From Aaosphaeria pasadenensis (lineage: Eukaryota; Ascomycota; Dothideomycetes; Pleosporales), in contig JAKLMB010000005.1 of NCBI GenBank assembly GCA_022813625.1, forward strand, positions 496,001 through 560,000: a DNA stretch of 64,000 bases. The letters run 5' to 3'. The position numbers were made by a program, and so were the translations under genes. The notes beneath the pieces were generated by a model. That model did no database searches and had not been told where the DNA came from. It was given only the letters and a program-made list of their open reading frames with translations. Below, piece by piece: positions 21,467 through 32,316 of this stretch; positions within the stretch are counted from its first letter, which is position 1, and every line of letters begins with the position of its first letter.

Positions 21467-22886
21467 GGTTGATGATAGTCGTTGAGTTTGGGTTGTACAG
21501 AAGGGGTGAGTGAGAGTACGAGTAGTGGCATGCAGTGTGCACTCGAGGGAGTGGAGTGAGTGGAGTGGGTGAGGGTGAGTGGTTGATTACTCGTACCCCC
21601 TGCGTTGCTTGTGCTGCTGCTGGTGCTGGCAGGTGATTGGGCGTGATTCGATCCTCAGCCCTCGCATGGACGGCCAATCTTGGTACAGCCCATAACAGTT
21701 TAGCGTGTCTTCTATAAATGGAGCTAGCGGGCGCAATCACCTGTTAGTCTATTTTCTTCGCCGTAAGGCTGAGACCACGAACATGAACAACTCAACACGA
21801 TAGGGACGAACACGACTCATGGATGGCTTCGATCTGCTTCCCAACAAAGGAATGGACCTTATCAAAAGTTGTTATCACTTCCATCAACTCTTGCATTGAT
21901 GCCATCACAATTGGCTGTCCGACGTATCCTCCCTCCTATCGCTGTCGTCATTCTATTCGCACTTAGTGTATGCCCGAACGGACCTGATCCAACGACGCAT
22001 CTGGGAAGAGGACACATCGTACGAGTAGCATAAAGCAGAGATAAAAACAATCGGTTCTGGCGAACCATAATATTCCGCACGGTTCCTCTGTCTCTCTCGT
22101 GCGTCTGAAGGCGTTGTGGAAGTTGCTCCCCCACATTCCTACTCATCCTATCTCATCCCTCGTATGGTCGTCCCTCACCAGGTTCTACATGCCCGGCACC
22201 TTAAGTGACCGTACATACAAGTCAATGCTCGGAGCTGAGCATGTCAGATTATCGAAAGGATCTTGTCTATTATGTGATGGGGGGCATTGCTACCCTTCGC
22301 TATGCTTACAATGAGGTCCAGGCGTCCTGCCGGGCAGTACCCGGAGAATTCAGCACCATACACAACCGCACTTCGGATTTCATTCTACAGGATGTGCGTT
22401 TGAGGAACGGGACCTATGGCTGAGCTTCGCCGCCGCCCAATGGCCCCCAGGATCCACTTCCGTCTCAGCCCCAAGTTGTGCACCTGCAGTGTGATGATGT
22501 TCACAGTTGATTCCAAAATGTCCATAGACCCTGGACGGTGTCATTTCCCCATCGCAGCAAGACTATACATAAGAAGAGTGAGCCACCTCTCCACAGATCT
22601 CCAGTTCTCAAGTGACCAACTTTAAGCTCAATCGCATTTTCCGCATCAGGAGTTTCTAGGGACCTTCCTTTAAAATTCCTTTATCCCACGGGGTTGATCC
22701 TGATCCCTTCTGACGTCGCGTGCATCTTTTGCCCAAAGGGTTTCCGGACGGAGTTTTAGATATTTAATCGACTCCGACGCTACCACTTTCACAACATCTC
22801 CAGTCTCTATCTTTTTACATTCAACCTTCTTTCAACAAACAAACAAACTTCATACCTCGAAACTTCGATATTTCAATTCTTCAAAA
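21467..22886. other. Intergenic region, no gene seen
   Basis: 1.4 kb between two divergent genes. A GAGTGGAGTGAGTGGAGTGGGT direct-repeat tract lies at 21547-21568. The part next to the PLAC8 gene is CT-rich with CAAAC runs (22800-22850), typical of a strong fungal promoter and leader. Confidence 0.45.
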
Positions 22887-23406
22887 ATGGCTCAAGAACA
22901 AGAATGGCACCACAAGGGTAGCTCTTGCTGCAGCCCCTTCGGCACTTGTATAGCAATCCCCAATATCTTCGCAATGCAGAACACATTATTAACCAGATCG
23001 CAGGCATGCTCTCTTGCTGCTGCCCATGCATCACCTATGGTCGCGCCAAATACCGCGTCAAGAATGACGGCAACATGAACGGCTACTCCTGCTGCAACAT
23101 GCCCGTAAGTTCAACTACCAACCCATTCATATATCTTCTCTACAATACTAACCTCTAAATCAGTGCGTCGGCTTCACCTTCCTCACCTGCCTCGGCTTCT
23201 CCTTCATCTTGCCCATGATCAACCGCGGCGACATGCGCGCCAAATACCACCTCCAAGGCAACGGCTGCAAGGACTGCATGTGCGCCTGCTTCTGCACGCC
23301 CTGCGATCTCACCCAGCAGGACAAGGAGAGCGAGTTCCGCGAGGAGCAGAAGCACACGCTCATGCAGCCCGGCAAGGTCGACCAGATGCACTACGGCCGC
23401 AAGTAA
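22887..23406 (+). CDS. PLAC8-family cysteine-rich protein
   Basis: Three exons, 22887-22947, 23004-23104 and 23164-23406, encode 134 aa. The first join (T|GC) rebuilds the hallmark run GTCMLSCCCPCITYGR, giving the CCxxxxCPC-like core of PLAC8. CVGFTFLTCLGFSFILPMI follows as a hydrophobic segment, then NGCKDCMCACFCTPCDLTQQDKE, the second Cys-rich box. PLAC8/FCR/PCR proteins are small membrane-associated proteins implicated in metal tolerance and cell-size control in plants. In fungi the role is mostly unknown. The A-rich TCAAAAATGG start context is good. An alternative first-intron acceptor (CCAG at about 22995) would change the frame and lose the motif. Confidence 0.87.
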
Positions 23407-25511
23407 GCAAGCAAGCAGCATTGCGCTCGCTCGCACGAGACGTGATTTAGCTTTTTTTTTCAGCTCAGCGGGTTGCGGGAGTTTGCGATTTAGGAACGGG
23501 GCTAAGACAGGAAATTAAGATTATCTATCTATATCAGGCTATCATCAGCATCTCTGACTGTTTTCGTTTACGCCCTGAACCTTGGGGATCAACTGTTTGC
23601 CTTTGCTTTTTTGCTTTTCTTATGTGTTTGGGCTTAATTGCGGAGTTTTGTGGCACAGATCTTGGAGGAGATAAACTTACACGGGCAAAAGATACCAACC
23701 AAATAAACAATTTCTCAATATCTTGGAACATACATACATACACACCGTTATTGTGCACTTCATCTCGCCTCGACCTCGCAAATCGCATCACTACTCTCGA
23801 TTCATGTCTCACTCTCACACCATGCGCTGGCATACCTATAAAACATAACAAAGAAAACACATACACCCACGCCTCCTCCTGCAATGTCGTGAGTCCCGCA
23901 CTTGCATACAGTGAGCGCAGATCTACATCTCATCTGCATTTTCCCCCAAGAGGCACGGTACGTGTCAGCCTTGCTTTGCCGCAAGTAAGTGGGATGTGAT
24001 TGATGTTTCGGCCCCCAATGTAGGTACCACACTCGTACAGTGCACAGTGTATGTACGAAGGGTTCCAAGTCCTGCGGTGTGATGATGAGGGAGATGAGGT
24101 GGGTAGAGTGCTGAGGTCGTGCTGTTGGGACTGGAGTGGGGATGGCCAATGGTTTGGGACACCGGTGCACAATTTGGTTGGAAGTGAGATTTCTGAGATC
24201 TGAGGATGCTGACGAGGGCGGAGGATCTGCGAAAGGGCCTATGCAGTGTTATGCCTAGAAGGGCGGTCTTCTCGTTGCACAATGGGAATATCCTAAAGGA
24301 GACTGCACGAGTTGAGCTTGTAGCAATGGCTATCTGATTGGTTGGTGTGGTGTATTTTATACTTTATTTTTGGTCTTATCGTGTACTATGTAGAAAGCGA
24401 TACATTAGACTACGCCTAGTCTCACTGTACACGGTAGACGAACAGTATACTTCGGAAAATAACAGCATCAATAAATAGATCGTATTCCAACAACGCAACA
24501 TGCGAGAATTACTTACGCAGACTGCAATTGCTACGGATTCCCCCGGTTTCTGCAACTCTGAGCACCTACATACTCAAGGCAACTGCATAGTCGAGCCAGC
24601 TAGCCATTTTCCATAGGTTCATCTTGACTCCAGTGTGAGTCTCAGGAGACTGCAGCCTTCCGGCGACTGGCAAATGTATCAATTAATAGAGGACGGTTGG
24701 CCTTCTCAACAATTTAATAGAATACACGACTTATGGACTTCCAACATCACAGATACGGGATCCTGCTCGCTTCGCTTCGCGAAAGTACCGCATTGGAACA
24801 TCAACAGATACGACAAACATGTGACACCACATCCACTGCGCTTCGACAAGTAATTCCGCAAAGATATGTCAAAGACCACCTGGATATATATATGCATATA
24901 CCAGGTGGCTGAAAAGTAACCGTAAATCCCATCAACATAGGCTTCACGGCCCGCAACCTGAGCAAACGTTAACCCATCATCCCGTATCCCTCCCGCACGA
25001 CCCCTGGCCACCATCATGCACAATATATGCACGGAATATCGACAAAGTCCAGGCTCCTCCCAGAAACGTCAAAAGCGCTCCCGCTTCCAGCCTCAATTGT
25101 TACGATTTCGAACAGATACCCGTCGTGTCGGTCCCAACGATGGCTTATCATTTGCCTATCGATTCATTGCAATTGGCTGCTATGCCTGTTAGGGGAAATC
25201 ATCCTTTTGCGTAGCGGCGATGGGATATGAGAGATCTTGCACCCGGTCGTTGATGGGTTTCTTTGACTTAACGACTTTCGCGGTTTCGCTTTCTTGAGTA
25301 CGTGAGGAGGTTGGCGACAAAACGACCTTTGCATATGTTGGATTCGAGTATCATGATGTACAATCGTTATACTTTCTAATTAGAATACTACTCGATAGCC
25401 TCGATCGACACTAACAGGCCTACGATTCCCTTCAGCTATTGTTGAATGGGTCGAATCAACCTTTTGTAATCTTTAATTGACCTACTTCGAGTTCCCGTTG
25501 CCTTCTCGGAC
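23407..25511. other. Intergenic region, no gene seen
   Basis: 2.1 kb of mixed composition with no convincing coding frame. It contains the 33-base palindrome described at 24876-24908. The last few hundred bases are the promoter of the WSC peroxidase gene. Confidence 0.45.
24876..24908. repeat. 33-base palindrome with AT-rich centre
   Basis: CCACCTGG at 24876-24883 and its reverse complement CCAGGTGG at 24901-24908 flank an alternating A/T centre that is itself nearly self-complementary. This could be a cruciform, a terminator-like hairpin or a dimeric binding site. Confidence 0.8.
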
Positions 25512-28511
25512 ATGCTCTTGCGCAATCTAGCATTGCTGCTGGCTTCGGTCCTGAGCCAGCACCATGTAGCCATTGCGCAACCAACATGGCCAGCCTCGAC
25601 AGATGAGCTCGAGGACATAATGATGTTGAACGACGGTTACCGTGCACGTCGATTCGCAGATGCCGTCACCCCATGCTCCAAGGGCGCATCATCCGGTCGC
25701 TTCGCTGCCGCAGAATTCATACGAACGGCCTTCCACGACATGGCGACAGGAAGCGTCTTCACAAACGTGGGAGGCCTGGACGGTTCAATCGCCTTCGAGC
25801 TGCGGAGCGGCGAGAACATCGGGGCTGCTTTCGCAACGACACTCAGCACATATGCGCCGTACTTTTCGAACTTGATATCATTGGCAGACATCATTGCAGT
25901 GGGAGTCTACACCGCGACTCGAGCATGTGGTGGACCAATTGTCCCTATACGCGGAGGCAGGAAAGATGCAACGACGGCCGGATCTACGTCCGGAATTCCT
26001 GTGCCGCAGAATCCCATTGGAACGTTTAGGAATCAGTTTGAAAGGATAGGATATACGCCCCAGCAGATGATCGCTTTAGTTGCCTGTGGCCATACGCTCG
26101 GTGCGGTGCACATCGAGGATTTTCCTGATATTGCACCCGGGTCATTAGACTCTACCCCGGATGTCTTCGACAATAAGATCGCCACTGAATTTGTGGGAAG
26201 GAATTCGAAGGACCCGCTGGGTACTTGGGGGACGAAGAAGAATTCTGACTTCGTTGTGTTCACCTCGGATAACAATGCTACCATCAACAGTCTAACGGAC
26301 GCCCGAGTCTTTCAGGATACATGTAGGGACATGTTCCAGAAGATGATCGAGGTCGTGCCCGCTGGCGTCGTCCTGTCAGATCCAGTCGTCCCGTACGAAG
26401 TTAAGCCTTCTTTGTTGCAACTCACGTTGCTGGACGGGGGAACTCAAATACGATTCACGGGAGAAGTTCGCGTTCGGACGACGAGCCGTTCAGTGAGCCG
26501 CGTTCAATTGCTGTATAAGGATCGTAGCGGTTCGACGTCTTCAGATCTTATTGCCACCACGGTCAAGGGGACTGCTAGTGGGTTCGACGATACGTTTGCT
26601 TTCTATGGATTCGAAGCAACACTTGCCACTACTTCTTCCATATCGACGTTCAACGTAATCGTGCAGTCAGGCTCTGCGACCGAAATCTTCGACAACAATG
26701 GCTCAGGATTCAGGGTCGACGATAGCGTTATATTCCAAGAACCCCAAAGCTGTCTCGATGGCTCTGGACAACTGACTGCAGTTGCTGCTGTTAGAACTGG
26801 GGCACAACCACCTCAGTTGATTGTGATCGTCAAATCTCCCCGAGCAAGTCCCAATCCGATACCATCGTTATCAACAGCAAACGCTCCCATGGCTTCTCAA
26901 TCCGCCGTCGGAGAATATCAGCTGTACTCTGGCTCCTACACTTTCGCTGCAGGACAGGCTGATGGCGCATCTTTCGGCGTATTTGCTGGTAGTGCTTCAG
27001 ACAAGGACAAGAAGACCAGTAATTTACCAACAGCATGCGTGCCGCTGGGCACATCACCTCCCACATCGACACCAACGCCTTCTGCTTTCACGTTCCAAGG
27101 TTGCTACTCGGACAATGCTGCAACTTCGCGTGCACTCTCCGGGCCCGTATCCGCAGACGACACTATGACGCTCGAGAAGTGCGTCGACTTCTGTTCAAAG
27201 TATCAGCTATTCGGTCTGGAATACGGGAGAGAATGCTACTGCGGCAATGAACTAGATGCATCGAGCAAGCAACTCGACATCCTAGACTGCAACATGCCGT
27301 GCGCAGGGAACCAGCAGCAAACCTGCGGTGCTGGTAATCGAATGAGCCTATACAAGAACAACAAGTACATCGCACCGACGAACCCGCCCGTCAAGGGCTA
27401 CAAGTACTTTGGATGTTATAGCGAGGGTATAAATGCGCGGGCGTTGGGAGGTGCAAGCAAGGCGTCTGGCGATATGAGCGTTGAGATATGTTCGGATTTT
27501 TGCAATGGCTCGAATTACTTCGGCCTGGAATACGGACAGGAGTGCTACTGCGGCTCAAGTATTCACGAGACTAGTACAAGTCAACCTGATAATGACTGCT
27601 CGATGACATGTGCGGGCAATAGCACTGAATGGTGCGGCGCTGCCTACCGACTCAATGTCTACCAGAAAGTTGGGATAGAGAATTCGACAAGCTCTTCTTC
27701 GATCGAACCTACATCATCTTCAAGTCCTGGAACCATAGTAACATCATCCATAGCCTCCACGGCAACCACCTCAACACCCATCAACTCAAACATCTTATCA
27801 GAAACCAGCCCCCCCCCAAGCACCACCACCACCACCACCACACCTCCCCCTCCGCCCATCCCAACCCTCGCAGGCTACACCTACGAAGGCTGCTTCCCCG
27901 ACGACCCAGCCTCGCGCCTCCTCCGCGGCAAAAGCCGCGAAGACACCAGCAACACACTCTCCAGCTGCGCAGCCTTCTGCACCGACTACCAATACCTCGG
28001 CGTAGAATACGGCGCCGAATGCTACTGCGGCGCCCGCCTCCCATCACCCCCCATCAGCCCTGACGACGACGCGCAGTGCAACGTCCCGTGTCCCGGAAAC
28101 CCAGCGAACGACACCTCAACCTGCGGCGCGGGATTCCGCATCGCGGTGTTCAAGTCCATTACCCCTTTCAACCCTACCAACCCGGTCGTGGAAGGGTACA
28201 ACCACACTGGATGCTTCGAGGACTCGGTGGGCGCTCGCTTGCTCACGGGCGCTACGTTCTTCGACGGTGGAGGTATGTCGGTTAGCAAGTGTGCGGGGCT
28301 GTGTAAGGGGTTCAGGCTTTTTGGCACAGAGTTTGGAGGGGAGTGCTATTGTGGTGATGAATTTGCGGGGGAGAAGAAGGAGGTTGGGGGTGAGGAGTGT
28401 GAGTTTGTATGTCCGGGGGATAGTGGGGAGTTTTGTGGGGGTGCTGGGAGGGTGAATGTTTGGGAGAGGGTAGGAGGGGGGAACGGGACTGCTGCGTTGC
28501 GGGTTAAGTAG
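25512..28511 (+). CDS. Secreted heme peroxidase with four WSC domains (hybrid-B type)
   Basis: An intron-less frame of 999 aa. The signal peptide is about residues 1-22. The peroxidase domain (about 35-300) has the distal site RTAFHD (Arg71, His75) and the proximal heme ligand His194 in VACGHTLGAVH, so the catalytic residues are in place. A beta-rich region at about 300-510 has no motif I recognise. Four WSC domains follow at about 530-615, 630-720, 787-880 and 897-985. Each carries the GCY/F...CxxFC...GxEYGxECYCG...C...CxG pattern, and a Ser/Thr/Pro-rich linker (720-785) precedes the third. WSC modules bind wall polysaccharides. Peroxidase-plus-WSC proteins are known in ascomycetes as hybrid B heme peroxidases, thought to detoxify or oxidise at the wall. 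Four WSC copies on one chain is many. Confidence 0.93.
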   Translation: MLLRNLALLLASVLSQHHVAIAQPTWPASTDELEDIMMLNDGYRARRFADAVTPCSKGASSGRFAAAEFIRTAFHDMATGSVFTNVGGLDGSIAFELRSGENIGAAFATTLSTYAPYFSNLISLADIIAVGVYTATRACGGPIVPIRGGRKDATTAGSTSGIPVPQNPIGTFRNQFERIGYTPQQMIALVACGHTLGAVHIEDFPDIAPGSLDSTPDVFDNKIATEFVGRNSKDPLGTWGTKKNSDFVVFTSDNNATINSLTDARVFQDTCRDMFQKMIEVVPAGVVLSDPVVPYEVKPSLLQLTLLDGGTQIRFTGEVRVRTTSRSVSRVQLLYKDRSGSTSSDLIATTVKGTASGFDDTFAFYGFEATLATTSSISTFNVIVQSGSATEIFDNNGSGFRVDDSVIFQEPQSCLDGSGQLTAVAAVRTGAQPPQLIVIVKSPRASPNPIPSLSTANAPMASQSAVGEYQLYSGSYTFAAGQADGASFGVFAGSASDKDKKTSNLPTACVPLGTSPPTSTPTPSAFTFQGCYSDNAATSRALSGPVSADDTMTLEKCVDFCSKYQLFGLEYGRECYCGNELDASSKQLDILDCNMPCAGNQQQTCGAGNRMSLYKNNKYIAPTNPPVKGYKYFGCYSEGINARALGGASKASGDMSVEICSDFCNGSNYFGLEYGQECYCGSSIHETSTSQPDNDCSMTCAGNSTEWCGAAYRLNVYQKVGIENSTSSSSIEPTSSSSPGTIVTSSIASTATTSTPINSNILSETSPPPSTTTTTTTPPPPPIPTLAGYTYEGCFPDDPASRLLRGKSREDTSNTLSSCAAFCTDYQYLGVEYGAECYCGARLPSPPISPDDDAQCNVPCPGNPANDTSTCGAGFRIAVFKSITPFNPTNPVVEGYNHTGCFEDSVGARLLTGATFFDGGGMSVSKCAGLCKGFRLFGTEFGGECYCGDEFAGEKKEVGGEECEFVCPGDSGEFCGGAGRVNVWERVGGGNGTAALRVK

Positions 28512-28684
28512 GTGGTGTTGTGATGTTGTTTCGAGTTGTTTTCAAAGAGTTTTCAAGGGTTTGAGTTGCATCAAGAGAAAGGAAGGGATCGTGAAGATTG
28601 GATATGCGGTGATTTAGCAATGGCGTTTCAACATGCTGTATTGTACAGATGAAATATACATAGTCTGGCTTCAAAAATATACGT

Positions 28685-29736
28685 TTACATCGAGATCTCG
28701 CCCCTCCATGTTCCCTCAGTGAGACCCAATGTCTCAATGCAGTGTTGCCATCTGGGGCCACCCCTCTCCTTCCTCCTCAAGTATTGCAACAGCTTCTGTC
28801 GCCTGTGCACCAACAGCCTCAAGTTGCGCTTGTTGTGCTTATCTCCCTTGCCTCTGGTGGCCACAAAGTCAGCGACAGCCTTGATCTTGGCAGTCAAGAT
28901 GGCGATCTGGACTTCGGAAGATCCAGTGTCGGGACCAACACGCTTCTTCGTCTGTTCGATATTTGTCTCCGGTCGGATGGCGTGGGGAGTTTTCGAGTTG
29001 ACGGCATGTAGAGGAGGAGCACGCGGTGGGAAAATGGGATCAGTGTTATGACGTCCGAATGTAGACACGCAGCGGGCGATGTTAACACGCATACGATCCT
29101 TAGACGATCCGTTATCGAGCGCTGTAATACGCTTGATGGCCTCCGTTGCCCGCTCGTGATCCTTCTGGCGTCTGACGTCGAGATCCTCCTCGGTTTCGGC
29201 GGCTTCGTTCGACTTCGAAGGGTTCATGTACGGGCTCCAGGCGTAGGTTTGTGCCTTCTGCACACGCTCGATCTTTCGAGGCACCGCTAGCTCCTCCGAT
29301 TTCTTAAGGGCACGCTCGAGTCCCTCTGGCTTGAGTGCATAGTTGAGATGGCTGGTCTCCTTGGGGATCTTGTCCGATGTGTGCTCAATTGGCGTCGCGG
29401 TTGCGAAAGACTCGACGAAGGCGGTGTTGATGCCGCGAACTGGGTCTCCGAGGTTCTCGATACGCTTTTGTTCGATCTCGGAGCGCCTGGTGAGGTTGGC
29501 CGCCTTCTTTCGGTTCCGTTGAGCTACGATATATGGATCATGGGAGGTCTTCTTCTTCGGCCTGGCTGCAAACTTGCTCTGAGGGATAGCGGTGGAAGAA
29601 AAAGGTCGTAGGGGAAGGGTGAACTGGGCGGGAGCGGTGGCTGCAACACGATCAGCGACTGTCATAACCTCAATGGCAGTTGTAACGTACATGTTGAAGC
29701 CCTAAGGCACGATAATATGGGTATTCGCGGCGGCAT
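28685..29736 (-). CDS. mrps28: Mitochondrial small-subunit ribosomal protein uS15m (yeast Mrps28)
   Basis: Two exons on the minus strand, 29736-29691 and 29640-28685, encode 333 aa. The short first exon gives MPPRIPILSCLRAST, joined to STAPAQFTLPLRPFSSTAIP. This is a basic, hydroxylated mitochondrial presequence with a plausible cleavage after the RPFSS block. The 50-base intron has a GTACGT donor, a GCTGAT branch and a CAG acceptor. A downstream ATG at 29692 would give an unspliced alternative without this presequence. The C-terminal part holds the S15 domain: DTGSSEVQIAILTAKI, then KGDKHNKRNLRLLVHRRQKLLQYLRR. The long N-terminal extension is usual for fungal mitoribosomes. It helps assemble the 37S platform. 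It is divergent with the uS2 gene across 268 bases. Confidence 0.9.
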
Positions 29737-30004
29737 TATTGGTGGATGAACAATGCTAAGCAAGCAAGACACAAACTGCTCCTCAAACTACGATCTGCCC
29801 ATGCGACCTCACGTCGGAGGCTCAAACTTTTGGCTCCGACATACCTTGCCGAACACGGTTTAGCGCGTGATTCTCGCTTCGCGAGCGGCAGCCCACCATA
29901 CGAAATTCCAACTCCCCGCCAACCTTTTGAACTTCAACATCGCGAACTTCCAACACACAAAGAACAGCTTTTACAGCCGTCTTCACATCAGCCAATTCTT
30001 CAAG
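29737..30004. promoter_or_regulatory. Shared divergent promoter of uS15m and uS2
   Basis: Only 268 bases separate a mitochondrial and a cytosolic ribosomal protein start codon, so control elements are likely shared. No consensus box is certain from inspection. Confidence 0.55.
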
Positions 30005-31105
30005 ATGGCCCCTAACAACCTTCCCGCGATCTTCAACCCCACCTCTCAGGACATTGAGAACCTTCTTGCTGCACAATGCCACCTCGGCAGCAAGAACCTC
30101 CAGGTTCACATGGAGCCTTACCTCTGGAAGACCAGGCCTGATGGCATCAATGTCATCAACATTGGCAAGACCTGGGAGAAGATTGTCCTCGCTGCCCGTA
30201 TCATCGCCGCCATCGACAACCCAGCTGACAGTGCGTATTTTCCCTCTGAACTATCCCACAGACGCGAACACCAAATTCGCGAATTTTGACATATAATTTT
30301 ATATGTCCACCACCAAAAATGCGAAATCAAGCTGACGATTGTGTGCAGTCTGCGTCATCTCCGCCCGTCCCTACGGACAGCGTGCCGTCCTCAAGTTCGC
30401 CGCCCACACTGGTGCCGTCGCCATTGCTGGACGTTTCACCCCCGGTAACTTCACCAACTACATCACCCGCTCTTTCAAGGAGCCCCGTTTGATCATCGTC
30501 ACCGACCCTCGCACCGATGCTCAGGCCATCAAGGAGGCTTCCTACGTCAACCTCCCCGTCATTGTGAGTCCTACAAACCTGAAGGAGGAAGTGAGATTAT
30601 AGAAATCGGAATGCTAACGCGCGAAACCCAGGCCCTCTGCGACACTGACTCCCCCACCGAGTACGTCGACGTTGCCATCCCCACCAACAACAAGGGTCGC
30701 CACGCCATCGGTCTCGTCTGGTGGATGCTCGCCCGTGAGGTCCTCCGTCTCCGCGGAACCCTCGCTACCCGCGAGACCGAGTGGGACGTCATGACCGATC
30801 TTTACTTCTACCGCGACCCCGAGGCCGAGGAGAACAAGGACTCTGCCGGTACCGAGGAGGCCAAGGCCCCTGGTGCCGACGAGGTCGGTGCCGGCCCCGT
30901 CGAGGCTGGCTTCGCCAACGAGTGGGAGGTCTCTGGCGCCTCTGCCGGTGCCTTCGCCGCTGCCTCTGGCACCGCTGCTGGCGCTTCTTGGGACGCTGAC
31001 GGTGCTGGCGGTGACTGGGCTGCTGCCTCCACCGCCCCCGAGGGTGCCGCCGCCGAGGGCTGGGGTAACACTGAGGGCCAGGCTCCCGCCGCTTCTCAGT
31101 GGTAG
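30005..31105 (+). CDS. rps0: 40S ribosomal protein uS2 (RPSA / Rps0)
   Basis: Three exons, 30005-30230, 30349-30563 and 30632-31105, give 304 aa. The sequence shows the uS2 core: CHLGSKNLQVHMEPYLWKTRPDGINVINIGKTWEKI, RFTPGNFTNYI and [50 protein letters not shown], with the WWMLAREVLRLRG helix. The acidic, Ala/Gly-rich tail with repeated EW/DW/QW ends is typical of eukaryotic RPSA. It sits at the head-body junction of the 40S subunit and is needed for 20S pre-rRNA maturation. The CAAGATGG start context is strong. The 118-base first intron is longer than most in this window. Confidence 0.97.
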
Positions 31106-32316
31106 ATGCGAGGTTCTTCCCCTCCAATCTACCAACATCTCTAAGATATGCCTCTATACCCAAACCTCTTAGCTTGCTACATTTTTCTTTCCTTTTCTCC
31201 TGTCATGTTGAATCCCAAAAGTCGAAGCATCACCCCTTTATTCATCCACCACACACACGCACACACATCTCGCGGAGACAGGGGAGAAGAATGAGGTTAA
31301 GGAGCTAGGAGATACCGGCACATTAAAAAGAGTTGATCCCCCGAAAAAGCAAAAAATACCAACAAAATTTCACACAAAAGAAACGTTCCTCACGAGCAAA
31401 CATGAACAAGACCCACTACACATGAATGTTTCCAACCCCTCGCGACATGACGGGCAAGCTAGGAAAGGGAGGAGAATCGTACGGGCGCGCAGTCAGAAAA
31501 GAAAGGAGGCAAAGAGCGGAGAACGAGTTGAGACACATGGCAGCACCAAACGGGAGGGAACCGTTGATCAATGCCGGCGCTTATGAGGGAAAGATACTCG
31601 GACGGATGGTAGGGGTGTTCTCTTGCCATTCGAATGAGGGAAAGCCCTGCGTTTTACTGGCGATCCTGGGTTTTTTTGTGTACTTAATTGGACACCCAGT
31701 TCTCTTCCGGCCATTGTTTGTTTCTTGTTTTCCTTTCTTCCTTGTTCTTTTTTTCGACTTGCTCAATACATCTTCTTTCAACCCCTGACGTGGTACTTGT
31801 GCTTTGTGATGATTTCCTAGATTTCCTATCGTGAATGCTTGACTACTCTCGCCCTTGACTACTCTCTTGACTACCCTCCCGTGTACATGCCAACCTCACC
31901 GTGTCGATTGCATAGAACGCGTGAAACATGCCTGTCCACTACGATGTCCTTGCCAACCACCTCGAGCCCTAACACGTACGAATGCATATGTCCACCCATC
32001 TCATGCATTCTCGACTCCACACTCTCCCATAGTCCCCCTTCCGCCCTCGGAATACCCTCCATATCCACACGCTCACCCATCGCATTTTCCACTGGCATTC
32101 CAATTTCGTCTTCCTCCCGGCCCCTTCTGCCACTAACGACAAGTTTCGGAGTAATCAAGATAGAAAACAAAAAACTTCACACCTCTCTATAAAGCAAAGA
32201 GAAAAACGCCCCCCAAACATCCGCCCTAAATGCTCAATCTGACAAAAAATCGAGAGCCATGGTATCAATTAAAATAAGTCGAATTGCAAAAATCCCCCTC
32301 TGAAACATCATCTTCA
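31106..32316. other. Convergent 3' region, no gene seen
   Basis: 1.2 kb between the uS2 and Eaf genes, which converge. Pyrimidine- and A-rich tracts alternate. No coding frame is convincing. Confidence 0.45.
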
